Part shown: piece after piece, positions 38,124 through 47,738 of the stretch | How positions within the stretch are numbered: the stretch's first letter is position 1 | Layout: each line of letters begins with the position of its first letter | NCBI RefSeq assembly: GCF_003416895.1 | Contig: NZ_QVIO01000007.1 | Location: 186,001-250,000 of the forward strand | Source: Duganella sp. BJB476 | GTDB taxonomy: Bacteria > Pseudomonadota > Gammaproteobacteria > Burkholderiales > Burkholderiaceae_D | Direction: 5' to 3' | Length of the DNA: 64,000 nt | Position numbers and translations under genes: made by a program | Notes under the pieces: model-generated | What the model was told of the DNA's origin: nothing | The model's database searches: none | What the model saw: only the letters and a program-made list of their open reading frames with translations

Positions 38124-38939
38124 TCAGTCCTTGAAGACCGGCGTGGTTTTGCTCATGCCGGCCATCATCGCCGCCTGCAGGTCGGCCGACATCAGCATGG
38201 CGGCGTTCCAGGTGGCGTTGTAGTTGAGGCCGTCTGCCACCGAGTGGTCGCGGGCGTAGGTGATCATCTCCTTCACGCCGCGGATGGCCAGCGGCGCCTT
38301 GGCCGCGATTTCGGCGGCGATCGCGCGCACGCCGGCGCGCAAGGCTTCCGGCGTGTCGTACACGCGGTTGACCAGGCGGATCTCTTTCGCCTCGGCGGCG
38401 TCGACCTTGCGCGCCGTGTAGGCCAGCTCGCGCGCCATGCCGTCGCCGATCAGTTTAGGCAGGCGCTGCAAGGTGCCGACGTCGGCGGTCATGCCGATGT
38501 CGATTTCCTTGATGGTGAACCAGGCGTCGGCCGAGCAGTAGCGCATGTCGGCGCAGCAGATCAGGTCGATGCCGCCGCCGACGCAGGCGCCGTGCACGGC
38601 CGCCAGCACCGGCTTGCGGCAGCGCTCCAGGCTGGTAAGCGTGTCTTGCAGGTCGAGGATCACGCGGCGCAGGTTCTCGCGCGTGCGGCCGTCGCAGTCG
38701 TCGCGGATCTGCGGGCCCAGGCCCATCATCATCTGCAGGTCGATGCCGGCGGTGAAGGCCTTGCCCTCGCCTTCCAGGATCGCCACGCGGATCCCCGGCG
38801 TCGCGTCGATGTGCTGGAAGGCGCTGCGGATGTCGTTCCACATCGCCAGGTTCATGGCGTTCAATTTCTCCGGGCGGTTCAGACGCACGGTGGCGATATG
38901 GTCTTCCACGCTGACGGTCACGGTTTCAAAGCTGGGCAT
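38124..38939 (-). CDS. Delta3,5-delta2,4-dienoyl-CoA isomerase (crotonase family)
   Basis: 271 aa. It moves double bonds during beta-oxidation of odd-position unsaturated fatty acids. Oxyanion-hole blocks AFTAGIDLQMM and AAVHGACVGGGIDL are present, and KEIDIGMTADVGTLQRLPK closely resembles the ECH1 isomerase segment with its catalytic Glu and Asp; hydratases differ there. No other beta-oxidation gene is adjacent. Confidence 0.85.
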   Translation of the reverse strand: MPSFETVTVSVEDHIATVRLNRPEKLNAMNLAMWNDIRSAFQHIDATPGIRVAILEGEGKAFTAGIDLQMMMGLGPQIRDDCDGRTRENLRRVILDLQDTLTSLERCRKPVLAAVHGACVGGGIDLICCADMRYCSADAWFTIKEIDIGMTADVGTLQRLPKLIGDGMARELAYTARKVDAAEAKEIRLVNRVYDTPEALRAGVRAIAAEIAAKAPLAIRGVKEMITYARDHSVADGLNYNATWNAAMLMSADLQAAMMAGMSKTTPVFKD

Positions 38940-38979
38940 CGAGGTCTCCTGTTATGTATCGCTCAAGAATACCCCAGGT

Positions 38980-39007
38980 GGGGCGGCCGCAACAAGCCAG
39001 CCGCCCC
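38980..39007 (-). terminator. Hairpin after the M28 peptidase gene
   Basis: GGGGCGGC and GCCGCCCC (8 bp) face each other across 12 bases, 8 bases after the peptidase stop. There is no clear U-run, so termination is only likely. Confidence 0.5.
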
Positions 39008-39014
39008 ATCATCT

Positions 39015-40574
39015 TTATTGCGGCGGATACGTCACGGTCAGCGTGTAGCTCGATGCGGCGTAGCCGTTCAGCAGCACGTAGGCGTTGCCGTTGGCGGTGT
39101 AGGACACGCTGCAGCTCTCGGTGCTGGTCGGGCCGTCGGACTTGCAGTCGTAGCTGGTGGTGCTGGCCGCGCCGGCCTTGCGCACATACAGGTCGGTGTC
39201 GCCGCTGCCGCTGAGCGCGGCCTTGAAGCTGCCGTTGGCGGCCACCGCATATGGACCGTAGGCGCGCGTCTGGCCCCTGGTCAGGGTGCCGGTGAAGGTC
39301 TCGGTGTGGTCGGCCGGCGGCGTCACGCCGGCGCCGTCGCTGCCCAGCTCGACCGCGTAGGCCAGCGCCATGCGCGCGAACTTGAGCGCATGGTCGGCCT
39401 GGCTGCCGGTGTTGGCGTAGGTGTCGTTGGCGGTGTGGATGTAGGGATCGTCCTCGCCCATCGCCGCCTCGAACGGCATCGACGACCAGTAGCCGGCCGA
39501 GGTCCACGACGCATGGTCGGAGCAGGCGTAGCCGCACTTGTCGTAGCCGATCTTCAGGGTCGGCAGGTAGGTCGTGATCAGGTTGCCGACGAAGGTGTTC
39601 TGTGCGCTGTCGGTGTAGTCGGTGTACAGGTAGATGTCGTTGACCGAGCCCTTGTAGTTGGTCATGTCGAGCTGCATCACGCCGACCACGTTGACGTTGT
39701 TGGCCTTGTGGTTCTGGGCGATGTCCTGCGAGCCGCGCAGGCCCACTTCCTCGGCGGCGTAGCCGATCATCTTGATGGTGCGGCGCGGCTTGTAGCCGCT
39801 GGCGATCATCACCCGCAACACTTCGGTCATGCTGGCGATGCCGGAGGCGTCGTCGTCGGCGCCGGGGGCCTTGGTGGTCTCGCTGGTGCCGGCCTGGTTG
39901 ATCGAATCGAGGTGGCCGCCCAGCACCACCACTTCATTCGGGTTGTCGCTGCCGGTGATGGTCAGGATCACCGACTTCTGCGGCCAGGACGCGTGCGTGT
40001 ACTGGGTCACGGCGATGTCGCTGCGGCCGGCCGCCATCGTGGTCCAGCGCTGCTTGAGCCAGTTCGACGCGTTGACGCCGTTGTTGGTGGTGTAGTAGCG
40101 GTTGGCGTAGGACGACATGTCGACGATGGTCTGGCCGATGTTGCTGGCCTGCATTTGGCTCAGCATGGGGTTGACCACGCTTTGCTGGTCGATCACATAG
40201 GACGGCCGCGCCGCGGCCAGCTGCGCAGCACGGCCCTGGCCTTGGGCCTTGGCCGGCGTCAGCGCGGCGATGCCGGCCGCCTCGCTGGCATGGAACATGA
40301 AGCCGCCGCAACGGCGCAACTTGCGGTGCACGGCGGCCGACAGCGCCAGCATCTGCTGCTCGTCGACTTCGACCAGGTGCAGTTTCTCCTGGCCGGCCGA
40401 GGCCGCGAAGCTGGCGCGGCTTTCGCGCGCCAGCGCCTGTGGTGCGACTTTCTGCAATTGCGCATAGGCGGCGTCGCCGACGCTGATCCAGACCTTGTCG
40501 GATTGGGCCAGCGCGGAAGCCGATGCGCCGGCGAATAAGCCTGCGATCAGCACAGCAATGATGCGAGTTGTCAT
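39015..40574 (-). CDS. Secreted M28-family aminopeptidase with C-terminal PPC domain
   Basis: 519 aa from ATG 40574 (GGAG six bases upstream; ATGs at 40580 and 40586 have no ribosome site). Signal peptide ends near ASASALA. Zinc ligands are in GGHLDSI, DDDASG, EEVGL, QLDM and PYIHTANDT, so two metals are expected. The last ~110 residues form a pre-peptidase C-terminal beta domain (TETFTGTLTRGQTRAYGPYA), usually cut off after export. It probably frees amino acids from peptides outside the cell. Confidence 0.92.
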   Translation of the reverse strand: MTTRIIAVLIAGLFAGASASALAQSDKVWISVGDAAYAQLQKVAPQALARESRASFAASAGQEKLHLVEVDEQQMLALSAAVHRKLRRCGGFMFHASEAAGIAALTPAKAQGQGRAAQLAAARPSYVIDQQSVVNPMLSQMQASNIGQTIVDMSSYANRYYTTNNGVNASNWLKQRWTTMAAGRSDIAVTQYTHASWPQKSVILTITGSDNPNEVVVLGGHLDSINQAGTSETTKAPGADDDASGIASMTEVLRVMIASGYKPRRTIKMIGYAAEEVGLRGSQDIAQNHKANNVNVVGVMQLDMTNYKGSVNDIYLYTDYTDSAQNTFVGNLITTYLPTLKIGYDKCGYACSDHASWTSAGYWSSMPFEAAMGEDDPYIHTANDTYANTGSQADHALKFARMALAYAVELGSDGAGVTPPADHTETFTGTLTRGQTRAYGPYAVAANGSFKAALSGSGDTDLYVRKAGAASTTSYDCKSDGPTSTESCSVSYTANGNAYVLLNGYAASSYTLTVTYPPQ

Positions 40575-40725
40575 TTCCATCTCCATGTCAAAAAAACATT
40601 ATTAGGACAGGCAACGGTATGCTGTTCGAGGGGGCGAGTCAAAAAACTTGCGGAATTCGACATCCGGGCGGGAAATGTCCAGAGTTTAACAAGCCGCTAA
40701 TGTGCTCGTGGCTTGCCGCGTCATC

Positions 40726-40731
40726 TATAAT
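40726..40731 (+). promoter_or_regulatory. Possible -10 box of valS
   Basis: TATAAT 31 bases before the valS ATG; no good -35 hexamer at 16-18 bases upstream. Confidence 0.4.
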
Positions 40732-40762
40732 GGCTGTTTTCCCAAATTTAATCTGCCAAATC

Positions 40763-43558
40763 ATGGAATTAGCCAAGTCTTTCGAGCCTGCCGACATTGA
40801 ACAATTCTGGCGTACCGAGTGGGAACAGCGCGGTTACTACACCGCCACCCTCGACGCCGGCAAACCTTCTTTCAGCATCCAGCTGCCGCCGCCGAACGTC
40901 ACCGGCACCCTGCACATGGGCCATGCCTTCAACCAGACCATCATGGACGGCCTGACCCGCTACCATCGCATGCTGGGCCACAACACCGCCTGGATCCCGG
41001 GCACCGACCACGCCGGCATCGCCACCCAGATCGTGGTGGAGCGCCAGCTGGACGCGCAGAAAATCTCGCGCCACGACCTCGGCCGCGAAGAGTTCGTCAA
41101 GAAAGTGTGGGAGTGGAAAGAGAAATCCGGCTCCACCATCACCGGCCAGATGCGCCGCCTGGGCACGTCGCCGGACTGGCAGCGCGAATACTTCACGATG
41201 GACGAGCCGCGCTCGAAAGTCGTCACCGACGTCTTCGTGCGCCTGCACGAGCAGGGCCTGATCTACCGCGGCAAGCGCCTGGTCAACTGGGATCCGGTGC
41301 TGGGCACCGCCGTCTCCGACCTGGAAGTGGTGTCGGAAGAGGAAGACGGCTCGATGTGGTACATCAAGTACCCGCTGGCCGATGGCAGCGGCACGCTGAC
41401 CGTCGCCACCACCCGTCCTGAGACCATGCTGGGCGACGTCGCCGTGGCGGTGGACCCGACCGACGAGCGCTACCTGCCGCTGGTCGGCAAGATGCTGAAG
41501 CTGCCGCTGACCGACCGCGAAATCCCGATCATCGCCGACGAATACGTCGACAAGGAATTCGGCACCGGCTGCGTCAAGATCACCCCTGCGCACGACCTGA
41601 ACGACTACGCCGTGGGCCAGCGCCACAAGCTGCCGATGCTGACCATCATGACGCTGGAAGCGAAGATCAACGACGAAGCGCCGGAAGCATATCGCGGCAT
41701 GGACCGTTTCGTGGCGCGCAAGCAGATCGTCGCCGATCTGGACGCGCAAGGCCTGCTGGAACAAGTCAAGCCGCACAAACTGATGGTGCCGCGCGGCGAC
41801 CGTACCGGCGTCATCATCGAACCGATGCTGACCGACCAGTGGTTCGTCGCCATGAGCAAGCCGGCGCCGGAAGGCACTTTCTTCCCGGGCAAATCGATCG
41901 CCGAAACCGCGCTGGACAAGGTCGCCAATGGCGAGATCAAGTTCGTGCCGGAAAACTGGAGCACCACCTACAACCAGTGGCTCAACAACATCCAGGACTG
42001 GTGCATCTCGCGCCAGCTGTGGTGGGGCCACCAGATCCCGGCATGGTACGACGACGCCGGCAACATCTTCGTCGCCAAGACCGAAGCCGAAGCGATCGCG
42101 CAAGCGGCCGCCAAGGGCAGCACCGGCCCGCTGCGCCGCGACAACGACGTGCTCGACACGTGGTTCTCGTCCGCGCTGGTGCCGTTCTCCACGCTGGGCT
42201 GGCCGGAAGAAACGCCTGATATCAAGGCCTTCCTGCCGTCGTCGGTGCTGGTGACCGGCTTCGACATCATCTTCTTCTGGGTGGCGCGCATGGTCATGAT
42301 GACCGCGCACTTCACCGGCAAGGTACCGTTCGAGACCGTGTACGTGCACGGCCTGGTGCGCGACTCGACCGGCCAGAAGATGTCCAAGTCCAAGGGCAAC
42401 ACGCTGGATCCGATCGACTTGATCGACGGCATCGGCATCGATGCGCTGGTGGAAAAACGCACCACCGGCCTGATGAACCCGAAAGCGGCCGAGAAGATCG
42501 CCAAGGCCACCCGCAAGGAGTTCCCGGAAGGTATCGCCGCCTACGGCACCGACGCGGTGCGCTTCACGATGGCGTCCTACGCCTCGCTGGGCCGCAACAT
42601 CAACTTCGACCTGGGCCGCGCCGAAGGCTATCGCAACTTCTGCAACAAGCTGTGGAACGCCACCCGCTTCGTGCTGATGAACACCGAAGACAAGGATTGC
42701 AGCGCCAGCGTCGCCGACCTGTCGAACGCCGACAAGTGGATCATCTCGCTGCTGCAAAAAGCCGAGCTGGACGTGGCCAAGGGCTTCGAAGACTACCGCT
42801 TCGACAACATCGCCTCGACCATCTACAAGTTCGTCTGGGACGAGTACTGCGACTGGTATCTGGAAGTAGCCAAGGTCCAGGTACAGAGCGGCACCGAAGG
42901 CCAGCAACGCGCCACCCGTCACACGCTGCTGCGCGTGCTGGAAGTGGTGCTGCGCCTGGCGCATCCGGTCATCCCGTTCGTCACCGAAGCGCTGTGGCAG
43001 GCCGTTGCACCGCTGGCCGGCAAGACTGGCGATTCGATCATGGTGCAACCGTACCCGATCGCCAACACCGCCGCCATCGATGAGTCGGCCGAGGCCTGGA
43101 TGCAGCAGCTGAAGGCGCTGACCGATGCGACCCGCAACCTGCGCGGCGAAATGCAGCTGGCGCCGTCGCTGCGCGTGCCGCTGATCGTCGAGCCGACCAA
43201 TGCGGCCGACAAGGCGGCGATGGAAGTGTTCGCACCGTACATCCAGTCGCTGGGCAAGCTGGCCGAAGTGCAGATCGTCGACGCGCTGCCGGAATCGCCG
43301 GCCGCCGTGTCCATCGTCGGCACGACCAAGCTGATGCTGAAGGTGGAGATCGATGTCAAGGCCGAGCGCGAGCGCCTGGCAAAAGAGATCGCCCGCGTTG
43401 AAGGCGAGATCAACAAGGCCAACGGCAAGCTGTCGAACGAAAGCTTCGTCGCCCGCGCGCCGGCCGAGGTGGTGGCGCAGGAAAAGGAACGCGTCGCCAA
43501 CTTCTCGGCCACGCTGGACAAGATGCGCGAGCAGTTCGCCAAGCTGCCAGCCGCCTGA
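40763..43558 (+). CDS. valS: Valine--tRNA ligase
   Basis: 931 aa from ATG 40763 (MELAKSFEPADIEQFW). Class I synthetase: HMGH at residues 51-54 and KMSKS at 539-543. A CP1 editing domain, anticodon-binding domain and C-terminal coiled coil (KAERERLAKEIARVEGEINKA) are in place. A longer frame upstream to 40568 lacks family similarity. A clear terminator follows. Confidence 0.97.
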   Translation: MELAKSFEPADIEQFWRTEWEQRGYYTATLDAGKPSFSIQLPPPNVTGTLHMGHAFNQTIMDGLTRYHRMLGHNTAWIPGTDHAGIATQIVVERQLDAQKISRHDLGREEFVKKVWEWKEKSGSTITGQMRRLGTSPDWQREYFTMDEPRSKVVTDVFVRLHEQGLIYRGKRLVNWDPVLGTAVSDLEVVSEEEDGSMWYIKYPLADGSGTLTVATTRPETMLGDVAVAVDPTDERYLPLVGKMLKLPLTDREIPIIADEYVDKEFGTGCVKITPAHDLNDYAVGQRHKLPMLTIMTLEAKINDEAPEAYRGMDRFVARKQIVADLDAQGLLEQVKPHKLMVPRGDRTGVIIEPMLTDQWFVAMSKPAPEGTFFPGKSIAETALDKVANGEIKFVPENWSTTYNQWLNNIQDWCISRQLWWGHQIPAWYDDAGNIFVAKTEAEAIAQAAAKGSTGPLRRDNDVLDTWFSSALVPFSTLGWPEETPDIKAFLPSSVLVTGFDIIFFWVARMVMMTAHFTGKVPFETVYVHGLVRDSTGQKMSKSKGNTLDPIDLIDGIGIDALVEKRTTGLMNPKAAEKIAKATRKEFPEGIAAYGTDAVRFTMASYASLGRNINFDLGRAEGYRNFCNKLWNATRFVLMNTEDKDCSASVADLSNADKWIISLLQKAELDVAKGFEDYRFDNIASTIYKFVWDEYCDWYLEVAKVQVQSGTEGQQRATRHTLLRVLEVVLRLAHPVIPFVTEALWQAVAPLAGKTGDSIMVQPYPIANTAAIDESAEAWMQQLKALTDATRNLRGEMQLAPSLRVPLIVEPTNAADKAAMEVFAPYIQSLGKLAEVQIVDALPESPAAVSIVGTTKLMLKVEIDVKAERERLAKEIARVEGEINKANGKLSNESFVARAPAEVVAQEKERVANFSATLDKMREQFAKLPAA

Positions 43559-43577
43559 TAAGTTCAGCTGTCTGACA

Positions 43578-43613
43578 AAAGCCGCCCGGTGCAAGCCGCG
43601 CGGCTTTTTTTTT
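43578..43613 (+). terminator. Rho-independent terminator of valS
   Basis: AAAGCCGC and GCGGCTTT form an 8-bp stem around a 14-base loop, then a run of nine T. Begins 20 bases after the valS stop; the convergent Lrp-type gene ends 3 bases beyond. Confidence 0.9.
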
Positions 43614-43615
43614 CG

Positions 43616-44041
43616 CTAGCGGTCGATGCGGGTCGTCATCAGGATCGAGGTCGCGGTGCGCTCCACGCCGTCGAGCGCGCCGATGCGGTCGACCACGCCG
43701 TCCAGTTCCTCCACCGAGCCGGCTTCCACGCCGGCGATGAAATCGTATATCCCGTTCACCGAATGCAGCGTGCGCACATGGGCGAACTTGCGCAAGGCGC
43801 TTTCGATGCCGGGCGTCAGTTTAGGCGTGGCCGTGATCATCACCAGCGCCCGCACCAGTCCGGCGCGATAGTCCGCGCTGGTGCGCACCGTGTAGCCGAT
43901 CACGACGCCGGAACGCTCCAGGCGGTCAATCCGGCTTTGCACCGTCGTGCGCGACAGGCCGAGCTTGCGCGCCAGATCGCTCGTGGTGGCGCGCGCGTTT
44001 TCGCGCAGCAGGGCAAGCAGTTGCTGATCGATATCGTCCAT
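43616..44041 (-). CDS. Lrp/AsnC-family transcriptional regulator
   Basis: 141 aa. N-terminal HTH (TTSDLARKLGLSRTTVQSRIDRL) followed by the RAM effector domain (VRALVMITATPKLTPGIESALRKF). Binds amino acids or related ligands as octamers. Divergent from the FAD oxidoreductase, with a 123-base gap, so it probably controls that gene; that is inference from the arrangement. Confidence 0.92.
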   Translation of the reverse strand: MDDIDQQLLALLRENARATTSDLARKLGLSRTTVQSRIDRLERSGVVIGYTVRTSADYRAGLVRALVMITATPKLTPGIESALRKFAHVRTLHSVNGIYDFIAGVEAGSVEELDGVVDRIGALDGVERTATSILMTTRIDR

Positions 44042-44164
44042 TTTTTCCTTTTGCCGAGATATTCGTCATTTTGCTCAGTATATTCCAGCAATTCGTCGGC
44101 TTGTGCAATGCAATTTGCCGAAACGGTACGCACAATGATGCTACTGAATTCGAGGAGAGTATCG

Positions 44165-45769
44165 ATGCGTGACGTGATCATTATTGGCGGCGGCCACAAC
44201 GGCCTGGTGTGTGCCCACTATCTGGCCAAGGCGGGCCTGAAGGTGACGGTGCTGGAACAGCGCACCGTGGTTGGCGGTGCGGCGGTGACCGAGGAATTCC
44301 ATCCGGGCTTCAGCAATTCCGTGGCTGCATACACGGTGTCGCTGCTCAATCCCAAGGTGATCCGCGATCTGGAGCTGGTCAAGCATGGGTTGAAGATCGT
44401 AGAACGCCCGCTGTCGAATTTCCTGCCGCTGGACGACGGCCGCTATCTGAAAATCGGCCCCGGCAAGACCGCCGAGGAAGTAGCAAAATTCTCCCAGCGC
44501 GACGCCGGCCGCCTGCAAGCCTATGGCGAACATCTGGAAGTCGCCGCCGAACTGCTGCGCGACACGGTGCTGCAAACGCCGCCCAACCTGGTCCAGGGCA
44601 ACTGGCTCAGCGCCCTGCCCGAACTGATCAAGGCCGGCGGCCTGGGCAATCGCATGCGCAAGCTTCCGCTGGCCACCCAGCGCGAGCTGCTCGACCTGTT
44701 CACCAAATCGGCCGGCGACTATCTGGACGGCTGGTTCGAGAGCGCGCCGATCAAGGCCGCCTTCGGCTTCGACAGCATCGTCGGCAACTACGCCAGCCCG
44801 TACACGCCAGGTTCCGCCTATGTGCTGCTGCACCATGTGTTCGGTGAGGTGAACGGCAAGAAAGGCGCGTGGGGCCACGCCATCGGCGGCATGGGCGCCA
44901 TCACGCAGGCGATGGCCAGGGCGGCCGAGGCGCGCGGGGTCGAGATCCGCACCGGCTGCGGCGTAAGGGAAGTGTTGCTGGAAAAGGGTCGTGCAGTAGG
45001 CGTCGTCACCGCGCAAGGCGAGCGGCTCGATGCGCGGGTGGTGGTGTCCAATCTGAATCCGCGCCTGCTGTACACGTCGCTGGTCGATCCGGCCGCCCTG
45101 CCCGCCGACTTCCTGCGCCGCATGGAAGGCTGGCGCTGCGGCTCCGGCACCTTCCGCATGAACGTGGCGCTGTCGGAGCTGCCGGACTTCAGCTGCCTGC
45201 CCGGCAAGACGATGGCGGAGCATCATGGCAGCGGCATCATCATCGCCCCCACCCTCGACTACATGGAGCGGGCCTACCACGACGCCCGCGCGCTGGGCTG
45301 GGCGCGCAAGCCGATAGTCGAAGTGTTGATTCCCTCCACGCTGGACCCGACCTTGGCGCCGCCCGGCCAGCATGCCGCCAGCCTGTTCTGCCAGCACGTT
45401 GCGCCGCAGCTGCCCGACGGCGCCAGCTGGGATGAGCACCGCGACACCGTGGCCGACTTGATGATCGAAACCGTCAACAACTACGCGCCCAATTTCAAGC
45501 AGTCCGTGTTGGGCCGACAGATCATGAGTCCACTCGACCTGGAGCGCACCTTCGGCCTGGTCGGCGGCGATATCTTCCACGGCGCGCTGGGGCTGGACCA
45601 GCTGTTCTCGGCGCGGCCGATGCTGGGCCACGCCGACTACCGCGGCCCGATCGCCGGCCTGTACACCTGCGGCGCGGGCACCCACCCCGGCGGCGGCGTG
45701 ACCGGCGCCCCGGGACACAACGCGGCGCACGAGATACTGCGCGACTTCAAGCAGAAAAAATATGCCTGA
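44165..45769 (+). CDS. FAD-dependent phytoene-desaturase-like oxidoreductase (PYROXD2-type)
   Basis: 534 aa from ATG 44165 (MRDVIIIGGGHNGLVCA), preceded by GAGGAGAG. The N-terminal Rossmann motif GGGHNG and the C-terminal GLYTCGAGTHPGGGVTGAPG are complete. It groups with CrtI-like oxidoreductases such as PYROXD2; substrate unknown. No carotenoid genes are adjacent. Its stop is directly next to the stop of the convergent dehydratase gene. Confidence 0.87.
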   Translation: MRDVIIIGGGHNGLVCAHYLAKAGLKVTVLEQRTVVGGAAVTEEFHPGFSNSVAAYTVSLLNPKVIRDLELVKHGLKIVERPLSNFLPLDDGRYLKIGPGKTAEEVAKFSQRDAGRLQAYGEHLEVAAELLRDTVLQTPPNLVQGNWLSALPELIKAGGLGNRMRKLPLATQRELLDLFTKSAGDYLDGWFESAPIKAAFGFDSIVGNYASPYTPGSAYVLLHHVFGEVNGKKGAWGHAIGGMGAITQAMARAAEARGVEIRTGCGVREVLLEKGRAVGVVTAQGERLDARVVVSNLNPRLLYTSLVDPAALPADFLRRMEGWRCGSGTFRMNVALSELPDFSCLPGKTMAEHHGSGIIIAPTLDYMERAYHDARALGWARKPIVEVLIPSTLDPTLAPPGQHAASLFCQHVAPQLPDGASWDEHRDTVADLMIETVNNYAPNFKQSVLGRQIMSPLDLERTFGLVGGDIFHGALGLDQLFSARPMLGHADYRGPIAGLYTCGAGTHPGGGVTGAPGHNAAHEILRDFKQKKYA

Positions 45770-46738
45770 TCACTGCGCCAGCAAGGCGGCGTAACGGTCG
45801 ATGTCGACGTTGCCGCCGCTGATGATCACGCCGACCCGCTGGCCTTGCAGCTGGTCCTTCATCGCCCGCGCGGCCGCGAAGCCCAGGCAGCCGGTCGGCT
45901 CCACCACCATCTTCATGCGCGCCGCGATGAAACGCATTTCGTGGCGCAGCTGCTCGTCGCTGACGGTCAGGATATCGTCCACATCGCGCTTGATGATGGG
46001 GAAAGTCAGGTTGCCCAGGTGCTGGGTCTGCGCGCCGTCGGCGATGGTCTTGGGCGTTTCGATATGCACGATGCTGCCGCTGCGGAACGACTGCTGGCCA
46101 TCGTTGCCCGCTTCCGGCTCGACGCCGTAGATTTTGGTCGACGGCGAAATCGCGCGCGAGGCCAGCGCCGAGCCACTCAGCAAACCGCCACCGCCCAGGC
46201 AGACGAACAGCGCGTCCAGATGCCCCACCGTCTCCAGCAATTCCTTGGCCGCCGTGCCCTGCCCGGCGATCACGTCCGGGTGGTCGTAAGGCGGGATCAG
46301 GGTCAGGCCGTGCTTGTGCGCCAGGTCGCGGCCGATCTGTTCGCGGTCTTCGGTGTAGCGGTCGTAGCTCACCACTTGCGCGCCATAGCCGCGCGTGGCG
46401 GCGACCTTCGAGGCCGGCGCGTCAAGCGGCATGACGATGGTGGCCGGAATGCCCAGCAGTTTGGCCGCCAGCGCGATCGCCTGCGCATGATTCCCCGACG
46501 AGAACGCCACCACGCCGGCGCGGCGCTGCTCGGGCGTGAAGCGCGCCAGCGCGTTGTAGCCGCCGCGGAATTTGAACGCGCCCATGCGCTGCATGTTCTC
46601 GCATTTGAAGAACACCTCGGCGCCCAGCTCTTCATTGGCGGTGCGCGAGGTGGCCACCGGCGTATGGTGGGCGTGGCCGGCGATGCGTTCCGAGGCGGCG
46701 AGCACGTCGGCGTAAGTTGGGAGTTTCAGTTCGCTCAT
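45770..46738 (-). CDS. PLP-dependent threo-3-hydroxyaspartate ammonia-lyase / threonine dehydratase-like
   Basis: 322 aa, fold-type II. The PLP Lys is K56 in MGAFKFRGG, followed by SSGNHAQA and the glycine loop LGGGGLLSG. No regulatory ACT domain, so it is a serine-racemase-like or hydroxyaspartate dehydratase-like enzyme rather than biosynthetic IlvA. Product would be oxaloacetate if hydroxyaspartate is the substrate. It is 25 bases after the OCD-family gene; the operon reads regulator, OCD enzyme, dehydratase. Confidence 0.85.
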   Translation of the reverse strand: MSELKLPTYADVLAASERIAGHAHHTPVATSRTANEELGAEVFFKCENMQRMGAFKFRGGYNALARFTPEQRRAGVVAFSSGNHAQAIALAAKLLGIPATIVMPLDAPASKVAATRGYGAQVVSYDRYTEDREQIGRDLAHKHGLTLIPPYDHPDVIAGQGTAAKELLETVGHLDALFVCLGGGGLLSGSALASRAISPSTKIYGVEPEAGNDGQQSFRSGSIVHIETPKTIADGAQTQHLGNLTFPIIKRDVDDILTVSDEQLRHEMRFIAARMKMVVEPTGCLGFAAARAMKDQLQGQRVGVIISGGNVDIDRYAALLAQ

Positions 46739-46763
46739 TATGTTCCTCGTATTTTTTCTAGTC

Positions 46764-47738
46764 TTACCAGGGCCAGGCGATGCTGCTGCCCGTGCCAGTT
46801 GCCAAAGCGCGCCGTTGCAGCATGCGCGCCACCGAAAGGTCTTGCAGGGCGATGCCCGTCATGTCGAAGATGGTGATGGCGTCCGCCGCGATGCCGTGGC
46901 GCGCGGGCGCGTCGGCCGCCAGCAGCGCGCCGAATTCCTGCACCGGGGTTTGCGGCGCCCATTGCAGCTCGCCGATGCTGAGCGCTTGCGCCATATCGTC
47001 GACCCAGGTGTGGGCCAGCGCCAGCATGCCTTCCGGCAGTTCGCGCTTGCCGCGCGTGTCGCTGCCGACGCAGTTCAAATGGGTGCCGGGGCGCACGGCC
47101 TGCGCCGAGAACAGCGCGCCGCGCCCGGTGGTGGCGGTGATGACGATGTCGCTCGCCGCCACCGCCGCGTCGGCGCTGGCGCCGGGCGCGATGTCGCAGC
47201 GCTGCGCGAAGCGCGCTTCAAATTGCGGATCGCGGCGGCCGTCGGAAGTCAGGTAGCGCACGCGTTGCAGGCCGGGCAGCACGCGCAGCGCGTAATCGAC
47301 ATGCGCCGTGCCCTGCACACCGGTGCCGAACACGCACAGCGTCGCGCTGTCCGGCCGCGCCAGCGCCAGCAGGCCCAGGGCGCCGGCGGCGGCGGTGCGG
47401 GTGGTGGTGACGGCGTTGCCGTCGATCAGGCATTGCGGCCGTCCGCTGGCCGGGTCGAACAGCATGATCGTGGCCTGGTGGCCGTCGGCGCCGTGCTGGC
47501 GGTTGCCGGGCCAGAAGCCGGCCGCCTTCATGCCCAGCAGGTCCTGCGTCATCACGCCGCCGGACTTGATGCCGAACACGCCGGCAGGCAGCGCCTCGCG
47601 CACCAGCGGGAAGATGCGGCCGTCGCCGCTGGCGTGCAGCCGGAAGGACTCGCGCACGGCGGCCAGTACCTCGTCGGGCTGCAACAGCGCGGCGGCCTGG
47701 TCGCGGTCCAATAACAACAGCTGGGCGTTATCTGGCAT
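46764..47738 (-). CDS. Ornithine cyclodeaminase/mu-crystallin family NAD(P)-imine reductase
   Basis: 324 aa. The Rossmann stretch VFGTGVQGTAHVDYAL and the substrate region FGIKSGGV / GNAVTTTRTAAA are typical of this family, which includes ornithine cyclodeaminase, ketimine reductases, L-arginine dehydrogenase DauB, and the iminosuccinate reductase BhcD. Which imine it uses is unknown. Its start overlaps the end of the upstream YheO-type regulator by 11 bases. Confidence 0.85.
   Translation of the reverse strand: MPDNAQLLLLDRDQAAALLQPDEVLAAVRESFRLHASGDGRIFPLVREALPAGVFGIKSGGVMTQDLLGMKAAGFWPGNRQHGADGHQATIMLFDPASGRPQCLIDGNAVTTTRTAAAGALGLLALARPDSATLCVFGTGVQGTAHVDYALRVLPGLQRVRYLTSDGRRDPQFEARFAQRCDIAPGASADAAVAASDIVITATTGRGALFSAQAVRPGTHLNCVGSDTRGKRELPEGMLALAHTWVDDMAQALSIGELQWAPQTPVQEFGALLAADAPARHGIAADAITIFDMTGIALQDLSVARMLQRRALATGTGSSIAWPW

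Noticed and set aside
40769..43594. 941-codon open frame antisense to valS
   Set aside because: Composition is rich in His, Arg, Gly and Ala, as expected from the complement of a GC-rich gene; no domain is visible and valS is certain.
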